From assembly GCF_036014195.1 (NCBI RefSeq), contig NZ_CP107918.1:7130001-7194000 (forward strand): 64,000 nucleotides of DNA, given 5' to 3'. Both the position numbers and the translations under genes were made by a program. Shown one piece after another: positions 26,948-35,005 of the stretch. Origin of the DNA: Streptomyces sp. NBC_00442. GTDB taxonomy: Bacteria > Actinomycetota > Actinomycetes > Streptomycetales > Streptomycetaceae. How positions within the stretch are numbered: position 1 is the stretch's first letter; each line of letters begins with the position of its first letter. Below the pieces are notes generated by a model, which saw only the letters and a program-made list of their open reading frames with translations, made no database searches and had not been told where the DNA came from.

Positions 26948-27352
26948 TCACCGTCGCTGCGCGGGTGACCTGCGGGGCGGCACGCCGTCGTCCACGAGGG
27001 CTTCCATGACGAGCCGGACGCCCCGGGCCAGGCGGCCCAGTTGTTCCAGTTCCATCGCGTACATCCTGATGGTGTTCTCGATGACGGCCGGGGCGACGCC
27101 CAGCGTGGGCAGTTCGGCGCGGCTGGTCTGCAGCGCGACGCGCACCGCGCGGATCTCGTGCTGCACCTGGATCTGGGCGTGCCGGGCCAACAGCACGTGG
27201 TGGCGCACCAGGGGTGAGTAACCGGCGTAGCGGGCCGGCAGCAGGTCGCGCAGCCAGCGTGTGGCGGTGCGTTCCCAGTCACGGCTCCCGGGCGGTTTTA
27301 CCTGGCAGGGCCAGTCCGGGCTCAGCGTGGTGGTGGGGGCCGTAGGAGGCAT
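26948..27352 (-). CDS. Helical conserved hypothetical protein (134 residues)
   Basis: A 134-residue protein with a Pro/Thr-rich start, WERTATRWLRDLLPARY, then helices with heptad character (HVLLARHAQIQVQHEI, IENTIRMYAMELEQL). No signal peptide or membrane segment. The ATG at 27352 has GGAAG 9 bases upstream. I do not recognise the family. A strong hairpin and an AT-rich island lie upstream, so its mRNA may have a structured leader. Confidence 0.65.
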   Translation of the reverse strand: MPPTAPTTTLSPDWPCQVKPPGSRDWERTATRWLRDLLPARYAGYSPLVRHHVLLARHAQIQVQHEIRAVRVALQTSRAELPTLGVAPAVIENTIRMYAMELEQLGRLARGVRLVMEALVDDGVPPRRSPAQRR

Positions 27353-27396
27353 GCTCGTCGCTTCCGGTGGGTGCCGACTCTGATCGAGAGGTGATG

Positions 27397-27430
27397 GGCG
27401 GCCCCGGCTCAGGGGTTAGCCGGGGCCGCC
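27397..27430. terminator. Strong 13-bp hairpin between rpiR-type gene and small gene
   Basis: GGCGGCCCCGGCT (27397-27409) pairs perfectly with AGCCGGGGCCGCC (27418-27430) over an 8-base loop. It lies 45 bases before the 134-residue protein gene and 270-300 bases after the RpiR gene, both leftward. It could end RpiR transcription or form part of the leader of the next gene. Confidence 0.65.
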
Positions 27431-27568
27431 ACGGGGGCCATCGGATCCGACTGCCTGGATCGGACATCCGGCGCGACGTGAGGAGGAGGGCGTCACGCCG
27501 GAAGTTCGTTCTCAGAGGGACTGGGGTCGCTCTCCTTGGCGTGGGGGGAGCGATGGCCGCCACGGCTC

Positions 27569-27615
27569 AGTAAACATATATACCGTTGAGTAAACAAGGG
27601 TATGAAAAATTTCAT
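27569..27615. promoter_or_regulatory. AT-rich island with TAAACA direct repeats and a TGAAA/TTTCA palindrome
   Basis: In otherwise very GC-rich DNA this stretch has AGTAAACA twice, 20 bases apart (27569-27576 and 27589-27596), TATATA between them, and the palindrome ATGAAAAATTTCAT (27602-27615). Read leftward, TTCATA and TATATA 18 bases apart could be -35 and -10 boxes for the 134-residue protein gene. A TGAAA/TTTCA palindrome resembles sites reported for RpiR-type regulators; binding is inference. Confidence 0.5.
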
Positions 27616-27696
27616 GCGCCGTGATGGTGTGAAGATCCTGCGGACCGACGGGGCGAATCCGGCCCTGAGGGAACAATCGGAAGGCTGACGGCCCCG

Positions 27697-28638
27697 TTAG
27701 AGGAAGAATCCGTGTTTGTCGGCGGCCTGCTCGTACTCCTCGAGCCGCGCCTGCGTCCGCTCGGGATCCGCGTCCGCCATCGCCTGCAGGATGGCCGCGG
27801 CGAGGACACCGGGCGCCGCGTACGAGTCGAACACCAGCCGGGAGCCGGTACCGGCGGTCAGCGCGACATCGGCCTCCTCGACGAGCGGGCCGAGGGTCGT
27901 GTCCGTGACCAGCGCGATGCGCAGTCCGGCGCTGCGGGCGGCGCGCATCGCCGCCAGCGTCTCCTTGGCGTGCCGCGGCATGGCGAACGCCAGTACCCAG
28001 GTCCCGCCCGCCGAGCGGGACTGCAACAGCGCGTCGTAGGCGACGCTGCCGCCGCGCGTCACCAGTCGCACATCGGGGTGGATGCGCCGGGCCGCGTACG
28101 CGAAGTACTCGGCAAGGGACACCGAGATGCGCAGGCCAAGGACGGTCAGCGGCACCGAGAGGGCAAGCTCGCGGCCGATCTCGAGGACTTGCGTGGTGTC
28201 GGCGACCAGGCGACGCACGTTCTCCAGGTTCTCGATCTCGGCGTCCACCGCGGCCTGGAGCTCGTTGTGCCGGCTCTCCTCGCGGCCCTCGGGCGTGCCG
28301 GCGACCGCGCTCAGGGCGATCGGCTGCAGCGCCTCGCGCAGGGCGGGGTAGCCGCTGTAGCCGAGCGACGCGGCGAAACGCGTCACGGACGGCTGGCTCA
28401 CGCCGACCCGTTCGGCGAGTTCGGTGATCGAGAGGAAGGCGGCGTCGGTGAGATGGTCGATGAGGTACTGGGCGATGCGCCGCTGACCGGGGGAGAGACG
28501 GTGTCCGTCGAACAGCGCGCGGACCCGGTCCGCCGGGACACGCTCGTGGTGCGCGGAGTGCCCGCTCGGCGTGATCGCAGCCGACTGGGCGCGTACCTGC
28601 TGCCCCGATGACACCGACGGGCCTCCTTCTCGTGCCAT
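27697..28638 (-). CDS. MurR/RpiR-family transcriptional regulator with SIS domain
   Basis: A 313-residue protein with an N-terminal RpiR helix-turn-helix (FLSITELAERVGVSQPSVTR, FAASLGYSGY) and a C-terminal SIS sugar-phosphate-binding domain (PLTVLGLRISVSLAEYFAY, RGGSVAYDALLQSR, LVTDTTLGPLVEEADVAL). Such regulators sense phosphosugars or related metabolites. The ATG at 28638 was taken; GAAGGAGG lies upstream. No sugar genes are adjacent, so the regulon is not evident. Confidence 0.9.
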   Translation of the reverse strand: MAREGGPSVSSGQQVRAQSAAITPSGHSAHHERVPADRVRALFDGHRLSPGQRRIAQYLIDHLTDAAFLSITELAERVGVSQPSVTRFAASLGYSGYPALREALQPIALSAVAGTPEGREESRHNELQAAVDAEIENLENVRRLVADTTQVLEIGRELALSVPLTVLGLRISVSLAEYFAYAARRIHPDVRLVTRGGSVAYDALLQSRSAGGTWVLAFAMPRHAKETLAAMRAARSAGLRIALVTDTTLGPLVEEADVALTAGTGSRLVFDSYAAPGVLAAAILQAMADADPERTQARLEEYEQAADKHGFFL

Positions 28639-28865
28639 GTGTGCTCAAAACATAGCCCACCCCTGGTGCGGACCAGCCCAAATTCCACCACTGACCTGGT
28701 TATTTCGGCCGAGCGCACAGACATGGCAGGGGTGCGGCACGTGCCGCTCGGGATGATCGTCCGAGAGGGGGCCACGCCGGGGCCGAGGTCCCGACGACTA
28801 AACCCGGTGGGGGTATCCTCGGGCCGGAACGCGGCAGTCGTACGAGTGAGAGGACCGGGGCGGCA

Positions 28866-29313
28866 GTGGATCGACGGCGCACGGACAGGGCGGCGGGTCC
28901 GTCCCGGCTGACCGTGCTGTGTGCCGTGCTGTTCGGGCTGTTCTCCATGCACGGGGCTCCGGCGAGCGCAGCTGCCGGCTGCCATGGACCGACGGCCATG
29001 TCGGCGCCCATGAGCGCGTCCCTGACCATGGGGCACGCGCCTATGTCCGCTCCGGCGGCCGAACACCCCGGACGCCCCGCACATCCCGGACAGCACGCCG
29101 CCCCGGTCGCCACCGTGGCGGCCGGGGAACTGTGTGTGTCCACCCCCGCCCGCGAGCGGTTGCCGTTGGCCGCTACCGGCCTGCTCGCCCTGCTCGGCCT
29201 GGTGGTCCTGGTGGTACGGGAACTCGCGGGACCCCGCTCGGCGCTCGGCTCGGCGCGGACCGCCGCTCGGCGGCAGAGGTCTGCTCCTTCAGGTGTGCGT
29301 CGCGCGGACGTGA
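28866..29313 (+). pseudogene. DUF6153-like secreted/membrane protein gene with a frameshift
   Basis: From the GTG at 28866 the frame encodes an N-terminal hydrophobic segment (LTVLCAVLFGLFSMHGAP), a Met/His/Pro-rich middle, LCVSTPARERLPL and a second TM. The family-type ending is instead found in the next frame, reading LGGRGLLLQVCVART and a TGA at 29311-29313. The frames must meet about 29180-29250. Because of the shift, the first frame continues without a stop into the downstream DUF305 gene. The family name is from memory of the C-terminal pattern. It may be a true frameshift or a sequencing indel. Confidence 0.6.
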
Positions 29314-29408
29314 CGGACGCGGCCGGCCAGGCTCCCGGCCGGCCCGGTCACGTTCTCCGTCCGTTTCCGTGCCCCACCAGGGGCGCACCCACCCGAAGGA
29401 ACCTTTCG

Positions 29409-30200
29409 ATGTTCGCTTCCCACACCGCTGCCTCCCACACCGCTGCCTCCCAGGCCTCCGGCTCCCAGAGCGCCGCCTCCCAGACCTCCCGCTTCCTCGC
29501 CCGTCGCCGCACTCTCACGACCGTCGGGGCCGTCGCCCTTCTCGCGCTGGCGCTGACGGCATGCGGTTCGTCCAGCGACTCCGGGTCCGGCGACTCCGCG
29601 ACGGCCGGCATGCACCACGGCCCGGCCACCACCCCGTCCTCCGGCGCCGCGCACTCCGCCGGCCCGTTCAACGACGCGGACGTGGCGTTCGCTCAGCAGA
29701 TGATCCCGCATCACCAGCAGGCGCTGGAGATGGCACGGCTCGCCGGCGGGCGTGCGGCCGACCCGGAGGTCAGGAATCTGGCCGCCGCGATCGAGAAGGC
29801 CCAGGACCCCGAGATCGACACGATGAAGGGCTGGCTGAAGTCCTGGGGCAAGCCGCTGCCTTCGTCCCCGGCCTCGCCGTCGGCCTCGGCTTCGTCCTCG
29901 GCCTCGATGGGGGACATGCCGGGGATGAACCACGGCTCGGGCGGCACGGGCGGCGCCTCCGCCATGCCCGGCATGATGTCCGATCGGGACATGCGTGATC
30001 TCACCTCCGCCAAGGGCAAGGACTTCGACCGGAAGTTCGTCACCCTGATGATCGGCCATCACCAGGGCGCGGTCGCCATGGCCAAGGACGAGCAGAAGAA
30101 GGGCGACAACCCGGACGCGAAGCGCCTCGCCGGTAACGTCATCGCCGCGCAGAACGCCGAGATCGAGCAGATGAACAAGATCGTCGCCCGCCTGAAGTAG
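29409..30200 (+). CDS. DUF305 lipoprotein, His/Met-rich
   Basis: A 263-residue protein. The ATG at 29409 has AAGGAAC upstream and is preferred over fusion with the preceding gene in the same frame. After an Ala/Ser/His repeat tail comes a lipoprotein signal with LALTAC. Two DUF305 motifs follow, AQQMIPHHQQALEMARL and TLMIGHHQGAVAMAK, with a Met/Gly/His-rich linker (GDMPGMNHG) between. Paired His and Met residues suggest binding of copper or another metal outside the membrane, as reported for some DUF305 proteins. Confidence 0.9.
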   Translation: MFASHTAASHTAASQASGSQSAASQTSRFLARRRTLTTVGAVALLALALTACGSSSDSGSGDSATAGMHHGPATTPSSGAAHSAGPFNDADVAFAQQMIPHHQQALEMARLAGGRAADPEVRNLAAAIEKAQDPEIDTMKGWLKSWGKPLPSSPASPSASASSSASMGDMPGMNHGSGGTGGASAMPGMMSDRDMRDLTSAKGKDFDRKFVTLMIGHHQGAVAMAKDEQKKGDNPDAKRLAGNVIAAQNAEIEQMNKIVARLK

Positions 30201-30260
30201 CACCTGCCGCAGACACAACACCTGTCGTAGAAGTAGCACCTGCCGTTGAAGTAGCGCCTC
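30195..30260 (+). repeat. AAGTAGCACCTGCCG repeats including the DUF305 stop codon
   Basis: The last codon and stop of the DUF305 gene (AAG TAG) open a 15-base unit that is repeated exactly at 30231-30245 and partly at 30249-30260. The gene's stop is thus copied twice downstream. Confidence 0.85.
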
Positions 30261-30280
30261 GCGCGGCGGAGGACGCGAGC

Positions 30281-30320
30281 GCGGGTGCCGCCACTCGCTT
30301 CGGCGAAGACCGGCACCCGC
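30281..30320. terminator. Hairpin between DUF305 and TetR genes
   Basis: GCGGGTGCCG (30281-30290) pairs exactly with CGGCACCCGC (30311-30320); the 20-base loop holds a nested CTTC/GAAG stem. It lies between two convergent genes and could stop transcription from both sides. Confidence 0.7.
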
Positions 30321-30348
30321 GGCCCGCGTGCTTCTTCGACATCGTCAA

Positions 30349-31038
30349 CTAGTGCGCCTCGTCGGCCACTTGGGTGTGCGCCCGCCGGCAGGGGGGCGGG
30401 GTCAGCAGCAGCGGAAGGTACACGTCGTCGACGATGTCCGTGATGACCTCGTCCTCCACGGGGGCGCCGAACAGCAGGAACTGATTGCGCAACAGATCGG
30501 TCGCGACCGTGGCCCGCCGGGAGGTCAGCACCCACGGTTCCACCTCGCCACGGGCGACGGCGCGTTCGAGGACGACCCGGATCGTGGCGGGCCGCACGGT
30601 GTGGATGCGCTGGCGGATCAGCTCGGCCAGTTCGGGATCGCGGGTCATCTCCGCGAGGAGCCCTCGCATGATGTCGCCGAGCGGAGTGGCCATGGTGGCC
30701 GCCATCTGCCGGAGCAGGAGCAGTACGTCGCCGCGCAGTTCACCGGTGTCGGGGAGATCGACCTCGGAGATCTTCCCCACCTTGCAGGCGTCCACGACCA
30801 GTTGGGCCCGGCTCGGCCAGCGGCGGTAGACGGCCGCCTTTCCGGTACGGGCCCGGACGGCCACCCGCTCCATGGTCAGTGAGGCGTAGCCGACCTCGGC
30901 GAGCTCGTCCAAAGTCGCCAGCAAAATGGCGCTTTCCAGCTCCTCGCCGCGACGGCGCGGGCCTTTGCGGTGGTCAAGGGGTGGTCCGGTGGCCGGTTCG
31001 GCACGGTTGGGCACCCCCGCCTCCTGTGTCTGTCGCAT
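30349..31038 (-). CDS. TetR/AcrR-family regulator of the first P450 cassette
   Basis: A 229-residue protein with an N-terminal TetR helix-turn-helix (LDELAEVGYASLTMERVAVR, ARTGKAAVYRRWPSRAQLV) and a ligand-binding all-helical C-terminus of the TetR_C type. The start at 31038 (ATG) has a weak ribosome site; GTG 31014 is possible. It is divergent from the P450 gene 90 bases away, and a 23-bp palindrome lies between them, so repression of the P450 gene and itself is the likely arrangement. Confidence 0.88.
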   Translation of the reverse strand: MRQTQEAGVPNRAEPATGPPLDHRKGPRRRGEELESAILLATLDELAEVGYASLTMERVAVRARTGKAAVYRRWPSRAQLVVDACKVGKISEVDLPDTGELRGDVLLLLRQMAATMATPLGDIMRGLLAEMTRDPELAELIRQRIHTVRPATIRVVLERAVARGEVEPWVLTSRRATVATDLLRNQFLLFGAPVEDEVITDIVDDVYLPLLLTPPPCRRAHTQVADEAH

Positions 31039-31081
31039 AGGGGCCGTTGCGTTCTCCAGGGGGGACAGCCTAGCCTCCAAC

Positions 31082-31104
31082 TTAGAGAACAGTCCGTTCT
31101 TTAA
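31082..31104. promoter_or_regulatory. 23-bp palindrome, likely TetR operator
   Basis: TTAGAGAAC (31082-31090) and GTTCTTTAA (31096-31104) are inverted with one mismatch around a 5-base centre. The site lies in the 89-base space between divergent tetR and P450 genes, the position expected for an operator controlling both. Confidence 0.8.
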
Positions 31105-31127
31105 CGTCTGAGGTTTCGAGGGTTTCG

Positions 31128-32360
31128 ATGACCGAGATGACAGAGCACGCCACACCGTTCCCCACGCCGCAGGAGGCCCCGGCCTTTCCGGCGGACCGTA
31201 CGTGTCCCTACCAACTGCCCGATACCTACAGCCAGTTGCGGGACGAGCCGGAGTCGCTGCGCCCCGTGACGCTCTATGACGGACGACGCGCCTGGGTGGT
31301 GACCAAGCACGAGGCGGCGCGCGCGTTACTCGCCGATCCCCGGCTGTCCTCCGACCGTCAGCACGCCGACTTCCCCAGCACCTCCCCGCGCCTCAAGGCG
31401 TTCCGTCAGGGCCGCCCCGCGTTCATCGGCATGAACCCTCCGGAGCACGGGACGCGCCGGCGCATGGTGATCAGTGAGTTCACGGTGAAGCGCATCAAGG
31501 GGATGCGTCCGGACGTCGAACGCATCGTGCACGGCTTCATCGACGACATGCTCGCCGCCGGGCCCACCGCCGACCTGGTCAGTCAGTTCGCGCTGCCCGT
31601 ACCGTCCATGGTGATCTGCCATCTGCTCGGCGTCCCGTACGCCGACCACGAGTTCTTCCAGGACGCGAGCAGGCGTCTTGTGCAGGCCGTGGACGCCGCC
31701 GGCGCCGTCGCCGCCCGGGACGACTTCGAGCGCTACCTGGACGGGCTGATCACCAAGATGCAGTCCGAACCCGGCACCGGGCTCCTCAACAAGCTGGTGG
31801 CACACCAGTTGGCGGACGGTGAGATCGACCGCGACGAGCTGATCTCCACCGCGCTGCTGCTGCTCGTCGCCGGCCACGAGACCACGGCCTCGATGACATC
31901 GCTCAGCGTCATCACGTTGCTCGAACACCCCGACCAGCACGCCGCCCTGCGTGCCGACCCGTCCCTGGTGCCGGGAGCGGTCGAGGAGCTGCTGCGCGTG
32001 CTGGCCATCGCCGACATCGCGGGCGGCCGCTTCGCCACCGCCGACATCGAGATCGACGGGCAGCTCATCCGCGCCGGCGAAGGGGTGATCGTCACCAACT
32101 CCATCGCCAATCGCGACAGTTCGGTGTTCGCGGACCCGGACAGCCTCGATGTGCACCGCTCGGCCCGCCACCACCTCTCCTTCGGCTATGGCGTGCACCA
32201 GTGCCTCGGCCAGAATCTGGCCCGCCTCGAACTCGAAGTCATCCTCACCACCCTGTTCGACCGAATTCCGACCCTGCGCCTGGCCGTCCCCGTGGAGCAG
32301 TTGACGCTGCGCCCCGGCTCGACGATCCAGGGCGTCAACGAACTCCCGGTCACTTGGTGA
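31128..32360 (+). CDS. Cytochrome P450 (CYP105-like)
   Basis: A 410-residue soluble bacterial P450. Motifs are the I-helix AGHETTAS, the K-helix EELLR and the heme loop FGYGVHQCLGQ with the Cys ligand. The N-terminus (TCPYQLPDTYSQLR) and FIGMNPPEHGTRRR are reminiscent of CYP105 enzymes, which oxidise xenobiotics and macrolides. The ATG at 31128 has GAGGG 5 bases upstream. A ferredoxin gene follows 20 bases later. The substrate is unknown. Confidence 0.93.
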   Translation: MTEMTEHATPFPTPQEAPAFPADRTCPYQLPDTYSQLRDEPESLRPVTLYDGRRAWVVTKHEAARALLADPRLSSDRQHADFPSTSPRLKAFRQGRPAFIGMNPPEHGTRRRMVISEFTVKRIKGMRPDVERIVHGFIDDMLAAGPTADLVSQFALPVPSMVICHLLGVPYADHEFFQDASRRLVQAVDAAGAVAARDDFERYLDGLITKMQSEPGTGLLNKLVAHQLADGEIDRDELISTALLLLVAGHETTASMTSLSVITLLEHPDQHAALRADPSLVPGAVEELLRVLAIADIAGGRFATADIEIDGQLIRAGEGVIVTNSIANRDSSVFADPDSLDVHRSARHHLSFGYGVHQCLGQNLARLELEVILTTLFDRIPTLRLAVPVEQLTLRPGSTIQGVNELPVTW

Positions 32361-32380
32361 CCGGGAGGAAAGGAGGGCCC

Positions 32381-32572
32381 ATGCGGGTCTCAGCGGACCG
32401 GGACGTCTGTGTCGGCGCCGGACTGTGCGCGCTGACCGCGCCCGGCGTCTTCGACCAGGACGACGACGGCCTCGTCGATGTGATCACCCCCGATCCCGAC
32501 GGGGCGCAGCAGGCCGCCGCCCGCCAGGCCGGCAGTCTCTGCCCGTCGGGCGCGGTCCGCGTCACCGAATAG
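32381..32572 (+). CDS. Ferredoxin partner of the first P450
   Basis: A 63-residue protein with VCVGAGLCALTAPGVF and a distal SLCPSGA, the C-x5-C...CP spacing of small single-cluster ([3Fe-4S]-type) ferredoxins that deliver electrons to P450s. The ATG at 32381 has AGGAGGAAAGGAGG upstream. It forms an operon with the P450; no ferredoxin reductase is present in the window. Confidence 0.93.
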   Translation: MRVSADRDVCVGAGLCALTAPGVFDQDDDGLVDVITPDPDGAQQAAARQAGSLCPSGAVRVTE

Positions 32573-32597
32573 CGCGTCCGTCGAGGCGTACGACGCC

Positions 32598-32692
32598 GGA
32601 TGGGACCGGACCCGCCGCGGCCGGCTTCAGGCCGGGACCGGACCCGCCCGGTCCGGACCCGCCCCGGCCGGCTTCGGCCCGGTCCGGCTCCG
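32598..32692. repeat. GC-rich repeat array of CCGGACCC / CCGGCTTC elements
   Basis: Between the ferredoxin and the second tetR gene, variants of GGACCGGACCCG and GGCCGGCTTC are repeated in direct and inverted order, for example GACCGGACCCG followed by CGGTCCGGACCCG. The region can fold into several hairpins and may act as a terminator. No ORF is convincing here. Confidence 0.7.
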
Positions 32693-32782
32693 CACCCCGA
32701 GCCCGGTCCGTCGTCGTACGTCTCGGTGTGCCGAGGGCGCGCATATCCCTTTGTCCCGGGCGGAGTTGATGAGGGGCGAGCG

Positions 32783-33391
32783 TCATCGCGGATCGCTCTC
32801 GGGGGGAGCCGACCACAGGTGGTCGAGCGTGTCGACCACGAGGCGACAGACGGTGTCCGGATCCGCGCTCGCCAGCGGCTCGCGCGCGACGACCGTCCGC
32901 ATGAGGCCGATGCCGAGCAGCCAGGCCATGGCCAGATCCGCACGCAGCGCCCCGTCCGCGGCGCCGGAGAGCGCGGCCAGCGCGCTCTGGTACTGCTCGC
33001 CCAGCTCCCGCAGTGTCCCGGTCGCCTCGTCGCCCCGGCCCATCGACCGCAGATAGACCTCCAGGGAGCGGTCCGCGGTCCCGGCCGCGCTGCTCGTCAG
33101 CATCGAACGAAGCGCCGTCTCGAAGAGTTCCTCCGGCGGCGTGGCGTGCAGCTGTTCCAGGCCGCCCTGGGCGACGACTTCCGTGAGCAGGCCCTGCTTG
33201 GAGCCGAAATACCGGAACAGCAATGCCTGGTTGGCCCCGGCCCGCTCCGCGATGTCGCGGACCGTCGTCCCTTCGTAGCCGCGCTCCGCGAACAGGTCAC
33301 GGGCGGCGTCGAGCAGCCGACGCCGGGTGGCTCCGGCGTCGCGGCGGCGCTCGCCGACGGGCGCGCCGGGCGCATCAGGGGCGTGATCCAT
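32783..33391 (-). CDS. TetR-family regulator of the second P450 cassette
   Basis: A 202-residue protein with a clear TetR helix-turn-helix (LLDAARDLFAERGYEGTTVR, AERAGANQALLFRYFGSKQ) and an Ala-rich helical ligand domain. The ATG at 33391 has GAGAGGA 8 bases upstream. It is divergent from the second P450 gene; an 18-bp perfect palindrome lies between them. Sequence similarity to the first cassette's regulator is low outside the DNA-binding helix. Confidence 0.9.
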   Translation of the reverse strand: MDHAPDAPGAPVGERRRDAGATRRRLLDAARDLFAERGYEGTTVRDIAERAGANQALLFRYFGSKQGLLTEVVAQGGLEQLHATPPEELFETALRSMLTSSAAGTADRSLEVYLRSMGRGDEATGTLRELGEQYQSALAALSGAADGALRADLAMAWLLGIGLMRTVVAREPLASADPDTVCRLVVDTLDHLWSAPPESDPR

Positions 33392-33470
33392 GGGGTCGGT
33401 CCTCTCAGACGGCCCGTCAGGATAACGGCCACAATGCGCCGTTGACCGCCCGGAGGGGCCGCCCTACCGT

Positions 33471-33488
33471 TGTAAGCAGCTGCTTACA
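33471..33488. promoter_or_regulatory. Perfect 18-bp palindrome, likely TetR operator
   Basis: TGTAAGCAGCTGCTTACA is a perfect inverted repeat 15 bases before the P450 start and 80 bases before the divergent tetR start. Its position over the likely P450 promoter/leader supports direct repression. Confidence 0.87.
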
Positions 33489-33502
33489 TCCGGGAGGCCG
33501 CA

Positions 33503-34693
33503 GTGACGACAGCCGACACCACACCCCTCGCCTACCCCTTCAACACCTCCGACGGGCTTCAGCTCGCCGACGCCTATGAGCGCGTACGCGAACTGCCCGG
33601 CCTGTTACGGGTCCAGATGCCGTACGGCGAGTCCGCCTGGCTCGTCACCCGTTACGCGGACGCGAGGCTCGTCCTCGGCGACCAGCGCTTCAGCCGGGCC
33701 GTGGGTGTCCTGCACGACGAACCCCGCCAGTCCGAAGGGCGCACCAACAGCGGGATCCTCGGCATGGACCCGCCCGATCACACCCGGCTGCGTTCCCTGG
33801 TGGCGCGGGCGTTCACCGTCCGTCAGGTCGAGAAGTTGCGGCCGCAGGTGCGCGATCTCACCGCGAGCCTGCTCGACGACCTGGAAGCGGCGGGCCCGCC
33901 CGCCGACCTGGTGGACACCTATGCGCTGCCGCTGCCGGTCGCGGTGATCTGCCGCCTGCTCGGCGTGCCCACCGAGGACCGCCCGCGCTTTCGGGTGTGG
34001 AGCGACGCGGCCCTGTCCACGAGCTCCCTCACCGCAGCGGAGTTCGAGGCGAACCGCGAGGAACTGCGCGCCTACATGGGCGAGTTGATCGCCATGCACC
34101 GGCAGGAGCCGCAGGACGACCTGATGACCGCGCTCATCGAGGCCCGCGACGGCGGCGACCGCCTCTCCGAGCTGGAACTCGTCGATCTGTGCGTGGCGGT
34201 CCTGGTGGCGGGACACGAGACCACCGCATCCCAGATTCCCAACTTCACCCTGACCCTGCTGGACCACCCCGACCAGCTGGCGCAGCTGCGGACGAGGCCG
34301 GAACTCGTCGCCAACGCGGTGGAGGAACTGCTGCGGTTCGTGCCGCTGGGCAGCGGAGCGAGCCAGCCCCGGTACGCCACCGAGGACGTCGAGGTGGGCG
34401 GCACCCTGGTGCGGGCCGGCACACCGGTCCTGGTGGCGACCGGCGCCGCCAACCGCGACGCGCTGCGCTTCACCGCCCCCGGAGTGCTCGACATAAGCCG
34501 CGAGGGCAACCAACACCTCGGTTTCGGCCACGGCGTCCACCACTGCCTGGGAGCCCCGCTGGCCAGGCTGGAGCTGCAGGAGGCGCTGAGCGCGCTCATC
34601 ACCCGCTTCCCCGGCCTGAAACTGGCAGGCGACGTCACCTGGAAGTCCGAGATGCTGGTCCGGGGCCCGCGCGTCATGCCGGTCGCGTGGTGA
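33503..34693 (+). CDS. Cytochrome P450 (CYP107-like)
   Basis: A 396-residue P450 with AGHETTAS, EELLRFVP and FGHGVHHCLGAPLARLE (heme Cys in HHCLG). SGILGMDPPDHTRLR and the ending PRVMPVAW fit CYP107-type actinomycete enzymes. The GTG at 33503 has GGGAGG 5 bases upstream. It is translationally coupled to a ferredoxin (GTGA overlap). Sequence differences from the first P450 are large, so the two cassettes are not a recent duplication. Substrate unknown. Confidence 0.93.
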   Translation: MTTADTTPLAYPFNTSDGLQLADAYERVRELPGLLRVQMPYGESAWLVTRYADARLVLGDQRFSRAVGVLHDEPRQSEGRTNSGILGMDPPDHTRLRSLVARAFTVRQVEKLRPQVRDLTASLLDDLEAAGPPADLVDTYALPLPVAVICRLLGVPTEDRPRFRVWSDAALSTSSLTAAEFEANREELRAYMGELIAMHRQEPQDDLMTALIEARDGGDRLSELELVDLCVAVLVAGHETTASQIPNFTLTLLDHPDQLAQLRTRPELVANAVEELLRFVPLGSGASQPRYATEDVEVGGTLVRAGTPVLVATGAANRDALRFTAPGVLDISREGNQHLGFGHGVHHCLGAPLARLELQEALSALITRFPGLKLAGDVTWKSEMLVRGPRVMPVAW

Positions 34694-34917
34694 GCGCCAT
34701 GACCTGGACCGTACGTGTGGATCCACACCTCTGTCTGGCCTCGGGCATGTGTGCCGGGGCCGCACCCGACGTCTTCGCCCTCGACGGCGAGCACGCGCGG
34801 GTGCTGCCCGACGGGATCGAGCCGGACGAACGCATCCTGGACGTGGCCGACGCCTGCCCCGCCCAGGCGATCACCGTGCACGACGGCAGCACCGTCGTCG
34901 GCCCCCGCCGGGACTGA
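34690..34917 (+). CDS. Ferredoxin partner of the second P450
   Basis: A 75-residue protein (72 if ATG 34699 is used) with LCLASGMCAGAAPDVF and ACPAQA, the C-x5-C...CP layout of small P450 ferredoxins. The GTG at 34690 overlaps the P450 stop. It should pass electrons from a reductase encoded elsewhere to the P450. Confidence 0.92.
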   Translation: MSAMTWTVRVDPHLCLASGMCAGAAPDVFALDGEHARVLPDGIEPDERILDVADACPAQAITVHDGSTVVGPRRD

Positions 34918-35005
34918 GATCCCGGCGGCCGGCGCCGTCGGAGCGGTCGTCGGCCGGTGCGGTGGTACGGGCTCCGGGCTCCGGGGAGCGGGCGGCCGCT
35001 GGTGG

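Noticed and set aside
27367..27573. A 68-residue open frame ending in a hydrophobic tail
   Set aside because: It is crossed by a perfect 13-bp hairpin, has no ribosome site and its hydrophobic part is at the wrong end for export.
28866..30200. A single 444-residue DUF6153-DUF305 fusion protein
   Set aside because: The DUF305 ATG at 29409 has its own ribosome site and lipoprotein signal, and the expected ending of the first protein is in another frame, so a frameshift is the simpler reading.
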